Below are positions 1-6,231 of a stretch of 42,210 bases of DNA, piece by piece. The notes beneath the pieces were generated by a model. It did no database searches. It saw nothing but the letters and a program-made list of their open reading frames with translations, and was not told the origin of the DNA. The position numbers and the translations under genes are program-made. This DNA is from an uncultured Bacteroidales bacterium (GTDB lineage Bacteria > Bacteroidota > Bacteroidia > Bacteroidales > UBA932). The DNA lies in the NCBI GenBank assembly GCA_944326255.1, contig CALVDG010000021.1, positions 1-42,210 on the forward strand. Direction: 5' to 3'. Every line of letters begins with the position of its first letter. The stretch's first letter is position 1.

Positions 1-842
1 GCCGTGCCGCTCTCGCTGCCGCCGTCAGTCCAGCCGCCGATGGTGCAGCCCTCCAGCGTCAAGCCGGTGGCGTTCACCTTGACGGTGTAGGTGTAGTGGC
101 TGCCTGCCTCTAATACCACATCGTTCTTCGGACGGAAATAGTAAGTACCTCTGCCTAAATCCACCTGTATGAACGGGGTATTCGCCTTCACGGTCTGCGG
201 TGCGGTGAGGGCTTCGTAGGTGTCGCCGCCCGCCTCGTAGGTGCGGATAGTGGCGGGATTGCCGTTATCCGTGCCCAAGCCGGTGACAGAAACATCGGCT
301 CCCGTCACGCTCGGGATGCCGTCTCCCGGTTTAAGAAGAACCGTTATACGCGCCGTGCGGTGGCTGAACTCAAGCGTCGGGTTGTCGAACTGCACGGTCT
401 GGGCTTCGGCGGAGATGAAGTCGCTGCCCTCGAAGCCTTCCTTCGTGCTTTGGTCTTCCTTTACTACCACATCGGGCATCGTGGTGCCGTATGGCCACCA
501 TGCCGAAACGGTGATGTCCTCGCGGCTTGTCCACCAGAAGGGGTCGGTGTCGCTACTCAGGGTGGCTGTCTTGTAGCCGTCGGCATCGGATGCCGTCACA
601 TTGTATTGCTTCACCGTGCCGCCCATTTCGACTGCCACGGTCTGTACCCCCTGCCAGTCGCCGTCCACGGTGGCGCGCGAGGCAGGGGTTGCCACGACTT
701 GCAGGCCGGTGGCGTTGATTACCAATGGATACTCGCCCTCGGGCAACGTGCTGCCGCCGAGGTCGTCCTGCGTGCAGGCAGTCGCTGCAAAAAGCAGGAC
801 GGTTGCCGCGGACAGTATATGCAATGGAAGTCTATTGCCCAT
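1..842 (-). CDS. Fimbrillin-family lipoprotein, 3' end cut by window edge
   Basis: The minus-strand reading frame starts with ATG at 842 and stays open to base 1, giving 280 codons without a stop, so the C-terminus lies outside the window. The N-terminus is a lipoprotein signal peptide ending in the lipobox A20-T21-A22-C23, so the mature protein should be lipidated and exported to the outer membrane. The body resembles the Bacteroidales fimbrillin (Mfa_like) fold: a Thr-, Gly- and Asp-rich beta-sandwich, the block FSHRTARITVLL near residue 155, a Tyr-Thr-Tyr-Thr-Val strand and a closing GGWTDGG motif that in this family sits close to the C-terminus. It is the last visible gene of a minus-strand cluster, 27 bases after the next fimbrillin. 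Whether it is a shaft, tip or accessory fimbrial subunit cannot be told from sequence. Confidence 0.82.
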   Translation of the reverse strand, partial: MGNRLPLHILSAATVLLFAATACTQDDLGGSTLPEGEYPLVINATGLQVVATPASRATVDGDWQGVQTVAVEMGGTVKQYNVTASDADGYKTATLSSDTDPFWWTSREDITVSAWWPYGTTMPDVVVKEDQSTKEGFEGSDFISAEAQTVQFDNPTLEFSHRTARITVLLKPGDGIPSVTGADVSVTGLGTDNGNPATIRTYEAGGDTYEALTAPQTVKANTPFIQVDLGRGTYYFRPKNDVVLEAGSHYTYTVKVNATGLTLEGCTIGGWTDGGSESGT

Positions 843-869
843 ATTCTTAGTCTTTTAGGAATGATATAC

Positions 870-1754
870 TTAAAGGTCTGCGTTCACATTGCCGCCGTTC
901 ACCGGGTTCCAGTCGCTGATAGTGGCTGAGCTGATGCTCAGGTCCTTGTTGCGGACGGTGACGGTGTAGGTGTAGTTGTTGCCGGCTTTCAGTGCGCCGT
1001 CGGGAATGGTGAGCGTGGCGGTGTAGGGCTGGCTGTTGTAGTACACGCTCAGTTCGATACTTGTCGTTGACTGCGGGAAGAGGATGACCGACGAGGTGAG
1101 TGCGCCGTCCAGTTCCATTGTAAGGTCGGCTGTCTGTGCGTTCGCATCCGTTTCTGCCGTGCCGGTGGTGGTGTCGAAGCTGCCCTCCAGCACCAGTCCG
1201 GAGAGTGTGTAGCCGGTGGGTTTGATGGTATTGAAGTCCACGCCGCTTCCTGCCTCGAAGGTGAGCGTAATCTGACTCATGCAGTGGTGGAAGGAACAGT
1301 CCTTGCCGCCTGCATCAGTGTCGTCGGTAAAGTTCACTTCAGGATTGTGCGTACTGGCAGTGGCACCGGTGGCATAGAGGAAGTCCATGGCGGGCTGGTT
1401 CTGCTGCGCCGTGGCATCGGTGGTGGCGGTCAGTGTCCCACCGGCCGCATCGTAAGGATAGTAGGCGGAGAAGGTGGTCGGGTCATCATCTTGGAAGAAG
1501 ATAATGGTTCCTGTCGGTGTGAACTTCCCGCTTTCCCACCGGTATGGCACGTTGGTGTAGCCGAAGCGGCTTTCGGAGATGCCTATCTCGTCACGTTCCG
1601 CCCAGGCGGTTCCGCTGGCGCGGGTGGCTACGGCATCTGAGATTTCGGCATTAATCACTGCGGCCACGGAATCATCGTTCAGGTTCTCGATGTCGTTGGT
1701 GCAGGCGGCAAGCGCGAGTGCCAGTGCCGCGAAGGTCAATAATCTTGTTTTCAT
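870..1754 (-). CDS. Fimbrillin-family lipoprotein
   Basis: A 294-residue lipoprotein. The signal peptide ends in the lipobox L15-A16-A17-C18. The mature part carries fimbrillin (Mfa_like) hallmarks: the early block TRASGTAWAERDEIGI, an FSAYYPYD strand, the central FHHCMSQITLTF strand typical of this family, and a C-terminal YTYTVTV strand followed by ISDWNPVNGG. An AGGAACA Shine-Dalgarno-like stretch precedes the ATG at 1754. It lies 34 bases downstream of the FimB/Mfa2-like gene and is presumably co-transcribed with it. By family knowledge, such proteins are lipidated, transported to the surface, cleaved by an Arg/Lys protease and polymerised by strand exchange; the Arg in TRAS around residue 45 is a plausible maturation site, but that is inference. 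Confidence 0.85.
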   Translation of the reverse strand: MKTRLLTFAALALALAACTNDIENLNDDSVAAVINAEISDAVATRASGTAWAERDEIGISESRFGYTNVPYRWESGKFTPTGTIIFFQDDDPTTFSAYYPYDAAGGTLTATTDATAQQNQPAMDFLYATGATASTHNPEVNFTDDTDAGGKDCSFHHCMSQITLTFEAGSGVDFNTIKPTGYTLSGLVLEGSFDTTTGTAETDANAQTADLTMELDGALTSSVILFPQSTTSIELSVYYNSQPYTATLTIPDGALKAGNNYTYTVTVRNKDLSISSATISDWNPVNGGNVNADL

Positions 1755-1788
1755 TGTTCCTGTATTTCTTATGATTCTTTTTTAACTT

Positions 1789-2673
1789 TTACATTTCGGC
1801 ATCCACTCCGCCGCCGTCCACTGTTTCCCATCCGGTGATTTCACCGGTGAAGCCCGCCTCGCCCGGGGTCTCGGCTATTGTGCCGCCGAGGGTCAAAGGC
1901 GCGGTCTTGCCGTCGTTGAAGCCGTTGAGAGCAGACGTGAGGTCGCTATTGAGAGATGTAGGCTGCGGGTTGCCGTCAGTGTAGGTCAGCGTGGCGGTGA
2001 GCCGCTGCGCGTCGCCCGCAATGCCGAGCAGCCGGACGGTTGCCATCCACTTGCCCGCATCGTCGCCATCAGTTATCTTCGTGAAGTGCAGCTTCACCTC
2101 CGAGGGCGTGCCGTGGGTGTCCGTGGCGAAGTCCAGCGTCCCTGCCGCTCCGCTCAGCGTGCCCTCGATGCTCTCTATCCTGTCTGCAGCGTCGCCCGCC
2201 GGCTCGATGACGAGGGTCAGCTGCCGCACCTGCTGATGCATCACAGCGGTCAGTTCGTAATCGGTGTCGGCTTCTATCTCTGCCTCCTGCACGGAAGTGA
2301 AGAGCCAGCCGGGGGCATTGTTGATGAACAAATCGGCGGCGTCTCCGTGGGCTTTGGCTACGGTGGCGATAGTGCCGCTGACGGTGATGTTTTCAGGGGT
2401 ATTATACGCCGCAAGAGTGTAGCTGCCGGGTGCAAAGAGGTAATCCGGCGCATGGGTCTCTCCGGCCTCCGTGCCGGTATATCCGTCCATTGTCACTGTC
2501 CACTCCGCAGGGATGTCCACGCCGTCGCCACGGTCGGTCCAGTCGGCGGTGACGGTAATCTTGCCGGTGTCCGGATGGGGCGTGTCGTGAAGCTCGTCCT
2601 TCACGCAGGAGGTCGCGGACAGCAGCAGGGCTGCCGCTAAAAGGGATGTCTTGTATATGCTGTTTGTCTTCAT
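1789..2673 (-). CDS. FimB/Mfa2-like fimbrial anchor lipoprotein
   Basis: The protein has 294 residues from the ATG at 2673. That start is chosen because an AAGGAGG ribosome-binding site lies 7 bases before it and because the signal peptide then begins directly; an upstream in-frame ATG at 2706 lies inside the preceding gene. The signal peptide ends in a lipobox with Cys23. The mature region has an early DWTDRG block, an APGSYTLAAYNTPE strand and a central HQQVRQLTLVIEPAG segment. That segment resembles the motif seen in FimB/Mfa2-type minor fimbrial subunits, which anchor the fimbria and limit its length. The C-terminus (ITGWETVDGGG) resembles that of the neighbouring fimbrillins. It follows the DUF3575 gene by 17 bases. 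The exact family is less certain than membership of the fimbrial locus. Confidence 0.7.
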   Translation of the reverse strand: MKTNSIYKTSLLAAALLLSATSCVKDELHDTPHPDTGKITVTADWTDRGDGVDIPAEWTVTMDGYTGTEAGETHAPDYLFAPGSYTLAAYNTPENITVSGTIATVAKAHGDAADLFINNAPGWLFTSVQEAEIEADTDYELTAVMHQQVRQLTLVIEPAGDAADRIESIEGTLSGAAGTLDFATDTHGTPSEVKLHFTKITDGDDAGKWMATVRLLGIAGDAQRLTATLTYTDGNPQPTSLNSDLTSALNGFNDGKTAPLTLGGTIAETPGEAGFTGEITGWETVDGGGVDAEM

Positions 2674-2690
2674 CGTCTCGTCCTCCTTTC

Positions 2691-3818
2691 TTAAAATAGT
2701 TTCCACACTAAAGTAACTCCGGCGTTAATCGGGCCGATCCAGTGCTTCGTCTCGTTGCCGCGGCGTACACGCACACCGTCGATGACCTCATATTTCTCAT
2801 AGTCGGCATTCAGGTAGCCCAAGCCGAGGTTGAAATCAAGATCTAATGCCTTGTTCAGCCGCAGCTGGTAGCCGGCAGTGATGCCGCCACCCATCAGGTC
2901 GCCCTGCTTGCCCGTGTCGGAGAGCTTGTAGTTGAACTGTCCGGCCTTGAACATAGCACCCAGATACCAGGCTTTCTTCTCGCCCATGTAGTAACGCACT
3001 TCCGGCATCACTTCCCAGAGGGCGTAGCGGCGGTCCTTGTCGCTCCACGTCCACGAAGTCCACGAGCCGTTCACGGCTATGCCCCACGAGGGATTGATGC
3101 GCCACTCAAGCCCTAAATCGGGGGTCAGCGTCACCCAACGCAGCAGGTTGGCACGCAGTGAGAGCGTGTAGCTGTCGGCATCTTCGGCTTTCTCCGCCGA
3201 CGGGCTCACGGTCTCCGTCCCGCTTCCGGCTGCGGCCCGCTCCATTGCGAGGCTGTCGGCCCTGGCCTGTTCCGATGCAAGGCGTGCCGCTTCGGCGCGT
3301 TCTCGCTCCGCCTGTTCCCGGGCCGCACGCTCCTGCTCCAGCCGCTGCTGCTCGGACTCCTCTGTCCTTCGATGCCCGGCGGCAAGACACGCCTCCTCAG
3401 CATCGTCCCTGACGGCCGGAATAACTATGCGCACCGTCACATAGTCCCCGCCGCCTGAGTGGTTCTTCGTGACGAAACATTCCTCCTTGATTCCGCCGCG
3501 CACGATAAGTTCCGACTTCACGCGGTTGGAGCGGACTTTCGCCATCGCAAGGTTGTCGGCATCGCTCTCTCCGGCGGTGCAGTAGCCGTCCACATGGAGA
3601 GGCACTCGCTTATTCAGGATGTCCGGCTTGTACTGCTCCACGCACTCCAGCAGCCGGGACAGCTCCGCGTCATTACCGTTGAAAGGTACATAGAACATGT
3701 CCCTGTCGGTGACGAAGCGGAACGTGTATACCGTATCGGACTTCCCCTGCGCAAAGAGAGGGAAAGCCACTGCCGCCAGCCATAGACACAGGACGATAAA
3801 AAAGATTCTTTTGCTCAT
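2691..3818 (-). CDS. OmpA-like/DUF3575 outer-membrane protein of the fimbrial locus
   Basis: A 375-residue protein with three visible parts. After a signal peptide (about 1-24, ending AFPLFAQ) comes an OmpA-like peptidoglycan-binding type region (about 30-135) containing VDGYCTAGESDADNLAMAKVRS, the usual spot where OmpA-like domains carry their conserved Arg. Then follows a highly charged Glu/Arg/Ala coiled coil (about 150-195). The C-terminal 160 residues are a DUF3575-type beta-barrel with alternating aromatic strands (PDLGLEWRINPSWGIAVNGS, EVMPEVRYYMG, ending in a Trp-Lys-Leu-Phe outer-membrane C-terminus). DUF3575 proteins are commonly found in front of FimB/fimbrillin genes in Bacteroidales, as here. 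A role as outer-membrane scaffold for the fimbria is inference. The gene is preceded by 176 non-coding bases after the AraC gene. Confidence 0.8.
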   Translation of the reverse strand: MSKRIFFIVLCLWLAAVAFPLFAQGKSDTVYTFRFVTDRDMFYVPFNGNDAELSRLLECVEQYKPDILNKRVPLHVDGYCTAGESDADNLAMAKVRSNRVKSELIVRGGIKEECFVTKNHSGGGDYVTVRIVIPAVRDDAEEACLAAGHRRTEESEQQRLEQERAAREQAERERAEAARLASEQARADSLAMERAAAGSGTETVSPSAEKAEDADSYTLSLRANLLRWVTLTPDLGLEWRINPSWGIAVNGSWTSWTWSDKDRRYALWEVMPEVRYYMGEKKAWYLGAMFKAGQFNYKLSDTGKQGDLMGGGITAGYQLRLNKALDLDFNLGLGYLNADYEKYEVIDGVRVRRGNETKHWIGPINAGVTLVWKLF

Positions 3819-3899
3819 AATTATTATATGCTTACTTTTTTCACTATACGGATTTCAGCACATAAAATTAAGCGAAAAGTACTCACTTTACGCAAGCCC

Positions 3900-3927
3900 T
3901 GACAGGCAAAGACTGCCTTAATTGTCA
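3900..3927. repeat. Bulged inverted repeat between regulator and fimbrial operon
   Basis: The arms are TGACA-GGCA (3900-3908) and TGCC-TTAAT-TGTCA (3914-3927), a nine-pair interrupted palindrome with a 5-base loop. It lies in the 176-base gap between the AraC-type gene and the DUF3575 gene, both on the minus strand. No T-tract follows, so a classical terminator is unlikely. It could be an operator for the upstream AraC regulator or an RNA hairpin in the leader. No TAnnTTTG box was found in this gap. Confidence 0.4.
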
Positions 3928-3994
3928 GAAATGCACATCTTTGTCATTTAGGATATTTTGACTTTGTTGTTTAGACTATCTTTTGTTGCTACGA

Positions 3995-5146
3995 CTATTT
4001 CCCGATTGCCTGAATCTCCTGCTGCATCATCTCGGCCTTCCGCCACTTTGCAGGTGAACAATTCATATTTTCCCTAAACAGCCTGATGAAATGACTCGGT
4101 GATTGGAATCCTGATTTCTCGGAGATATCAGCAACAGTAAGCCTCGGATACCTGACAAGCATGCGTTTCGCATATTCAATACGGAGAGATGTTATCCAGT
4201 CGCGGAATGACATATTGTATGTCGTCCTTATGTATTCGGACAGATAGGTGCGGTTGGTATGCAGAAGGTCGGAAAGTTCCCTAATGGTAAGACCGTGACG
4301 CAGATATCCTTCTGTCCCGACCCAGGCCATGATTCTTTCCGCTATGTCGGCATGCCATGACGGTGTTTCCTGTGCCTGTATTTCTCCATGGTCAATGTCG
4401 CACAATATATCTTCCTCCGCGGACACTTCACACTCTATCGCACTCTCGACCTGCTCATAAAACAGCAGGTAATTATAGTAACAGTAAAACAGGTAAATAT
4501 AGAACGGGATGGACGAAAGTATCCATAAAAAGATCCAGTTGCCAGGCAGGAAAGTCAGCAGCCCGCACCCGACACCGAATATGATGGCCCAGTAAGTAAA
4601 GACAGACATCCATTTGATATACGAGCCGATATCATCCGAATGCGTATCGTTGAAAATCCTGACCGCCCTGTGATAAGCCAGTAGAAGCCTGCGGACCAGA
4701 AAAAGGCCGTAACCGATCAGCCATGCGGTCATCGCTGCCAATCCAGCCTTCTGCATCGCACCGTCAGGCAGCAGAAACAGTATCGCTCCGGATAGGACGG
4801 AAAACGATAGCCATAGGCAAAGATGACTCCGCAATCGGCGCCGTGTGATGTAGAAACGGTCCAGCAATGTAATAAGAGCCGAACTGAACAGCCAGTAACA
4901 GAGGAAATAGGTGGAAAGATTCATGAGTATGGCCGCATTGACATTCTCGAACCTGATTCCGAAAAAGAAATGTACCGAATAGTTTGCCGCCAGCAGCAGT
5001 AATGCTATGCCCATAATCCGCCGCGAATGTAGATAGTTCTCGAATATGGCTTTCCCCGGCGTCCTGGCAAACAGAAAATAAGTGCCGAAAAACAACATCA
5101 ACGGCAAAGCGGTGCAAAGTAAGTAACTGTATATAGGATAATCCAT
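3995..5146 (-). CDS. Membrane-anchored AraC-family transcriptional regulator
   Basis: The protein has 383 residues from the ATG at 5146, chosen because AAGGAG lies about 10 bases before it; a longer frame to 5203 would add a basic 19-residue leader with no purpose. Residues 1 to about 245 hold six or seven hydrophobic helices separated by short basic loops (for example YRFYITRRRLRSH-type loops), so this half is an integral membrane sensor. The last hundred residues are an AraC-type double helix-turn-helix: LTIRELSDLLHTNRTYLSEY is the first, and LTVADISEKSGFQSPSHFIR followed by FRENMNCSPAKWRK is the second, conserved one. It is encoded directly upstream of the fimbrial genes on the same strand, which suggests it controls them. 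The signal sensed is unknown. Membrane-bound AraC regulators of this layout are common in Bacteroidales. Confidence 0.85.
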   Translation of the reverse strand: MDYPIYSYLLCTALPLMLFFGTYFLFARTPGKAIFENYLHSRRIMGIALLLLAANYSVHFFFGIRFENVNAAILMNLSTYFLCYWLFSSALITLLDRFYITRRRLRSHLCLWLSFSVLSGAILFLLPDGAMQKAGLAAMTAWLIGYGLFLVRRLLLAYHRAVRIFNDTHSDDIGSYIKWMSVFTYWAIIFGVGCGLLTFLPGNWIFLWILSSIPFYIYLFYCYYNYLLFYEQVESAIECEVSAEEDILCDIDHGEIQAQETPSWHADIAERIMAWVGTEGYLRHGLTIRELSDLLHTNRTYLSEYIRTTYNMSFRDWITSLRIEYAKRMLVRYPRLTVADISEKSGFQSPSHFIRLFRENMNCSPAKWRKAEMMQQEIQAIGK

Positions 5147-5604
5147 GCTGTCTCTACTCCTTATGATGCGGTTGGTGTATATGAAGTATGCCCGCCTGCG
5201 CATTGCCGCGCGGCAGTGAGGCTTGCGGAAGATGGAAATTTCCCGCTAAGTATTTGTAGATTAAAGGATTTACAGTATCTTGACGCGCGAGCCCTGTGTG
5301 TGTTTACACGATTTTCCCGGATTTCCAAATATTTATTCAGAAATCCAGGGGCTGCCGAGGGCTTCCCTGAGGGGTGTATGAAGTCTGTGTGCGCCATTGC
5401 ATTACCGTTACGCAAAGATAATGAAAATATGAATATGTGCTGCCTTATGCGTAAGCTGTCCGGTATCGGCTGTTTCTGGTGGTGCCGGTATAGGCGGTCA
5501 CGGTGATGATGACCGCAGCAGTCTGGAAGACAGGATCGTTATTTTGGAAGCGATGGGGCGGACAGGGGAAAATCATCCCTGATTCATAGCGACTTACAAA
5601 ACGC

Positions 5605-5645
5605 GCTGCACATTTGACAGCTTTAAAACCGGCCAAATGTGCAGC
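5605..5645 (-). terminator. 12-bp perfect inverted repeat, possible terminator of topA-lrp
   Basis: The arms GCTGCACATTTG (5605-5616) and CAAATGTGCAGC (5634-5645) are perfectly complementary, with a 17-base loop. On the minus strand the hairpin is followed by GCGTTTTG, a weak T-tract, about 100 bases after the Lrp-type stop codon. A terminator for the topA-lrp transcript is the simplest reading. A protein-binding or recombination site is the alternative. Confidence 0.45.
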
Positions 5646-5697
5646 ATCTTATCTTAGCGCATTGATATTCAGACATTTACTCCACCACACCGCACCA

Positions 5698-5726
5698 TCA
5701 GTTCAGAAACTGACATGTCTGACATG
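5698..5726. repeat. Two tandem palindromes downstream of the Lrp-type gene
   Basis: TCAGTT (5698-5703) and AACTGA (5708-5713) flank a 4-base loop. They are followed at once by CATGTC-T-GACATG (5714-5726), a perfect 13-base palindrome. Neither has a T-tract. They lie within 25 bases of the Lrp-type stop codon and could be operator half-sites or folded 3' UTR elements. Confidence 0.4.
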
Positions 5727-5749
5727 AAGATGCCTCACGACTTCGAAGG

Positions 5750-6226
5750 TCAGTCCTTGACGGGGACATCGGCAACCCAGATCTGACGCTCGATGGCCTG
5801 GTCCAGGGAGATCATCGTATCCGTACTCTGGATGTAGGGGATGTTCTGAATGGTGTGGACGAGGATGCGCATCAGGTGATCGTGGTCCGTGCAGTAGAGC
5901 TTGATCAGCAGGGCATGCTTGCCGGTGACGAAGTGACACTCCACCACCTCGGGTATCTGCTTGAGGTCCTTTATCACCTCGTTGTACTTGTTGGTCTCCG
6001 AGAGCGAGACACCCACGAAGGCGCAGACATTGAGACCGAGGGCCTGAGGCTTCACCAGAAGGCGGGAGCCGGTGATGATGCCCATGTTCTCCATCTTCTT
6101 GACCCGCTGATGAATGGCCGCACCGGAGACTCCGCACTCACGGGCTATCTCCAGAAACGGCATCCTGGCGTTCTTGACCAGAAAGGAAAGGATTCTCTGG
6201 TCTATTCTGTCCAACTGATACTTCAT
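5750..6226 (-). CDS. Lrp/AsnC-family transcriptional regulator
   Basis: The protein has 158 residues from the ATG at 6226, which starts 5 bases after the topA stop; a longer frame would overlap topA and adds no conserved sequence. Residues about 5-60 form the AsnC-type winged helix-turn-helix (LDRIDQRILSFLVKNARMPF, then IARECGVSGAAIHQRVKKME). Residues about 70-150 form the RAM/ligand-binding alpha-beta domain, with VPEVVECHFVTGKHALLIKL-like spacing and the closing STDTMISLDQAIER segment typical of the family. Such proteins form octameric discs and respond to amino acids. The length matches family norms. Tight coupling to topA suggests co-transcription. The effector and targets are unknown. 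Confidence 0.92.
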   Translation of the reverse strand: MKYQLDRIDQRILSFLVKNARMPFLEIARECGVSGAAIHQRVKKMENMGIITGSRLLVKPQALGLNVCAFVGVSLSETNKYNEVIKDLKQIPEVVECHFVTGKHALLIKLYCTDHDHLMRILVHTIQNIPYIQSTDTMISLDQAIERQIWVADVPVKD

Positions 6227-6231
6227 GACTC

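Larger units (their letters stand above)
5147..5749. other. 603-base non-coding stretch between fimbrial island and core genes
   Basis: No convincing gene is visible. The stretch contains a full TAnnTTTG match on the minus strand (TATCTTTG, bases 5420-5413), a possible but distant promoter for the AraC-type gene without a recognisable -33 element. It also contains a plus-strand open frame from 5433 to 5582 lacking a start codon, which encodes about 49 residues with a Gly-rich segment followed by DDDRSSLEDRIVILEAMGR. That frame looks like a C-terminal gene remnant of unknown origin. Three palindromes near the right end are listed separately. Confidence 0.5.

Noticed and set aside
2674..2706. 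Upstream start at 2706 for the FimB/Mfa2-like gene
   Set aside because: It lies inside the preceding gene, disrupts the signal peptide, and the strong AAGGAGG site is placed for the ATG at 2673.
5216..5506. A 96-codon plus-strand frame and an 84-codon minus-strand frame in the same intergenic stretch
   Set aside because: Neither has a ribosome-binding site, hydrophobic pattern or recognisable motif, and both overlap the possible regulatory region of the AraC-type gene.
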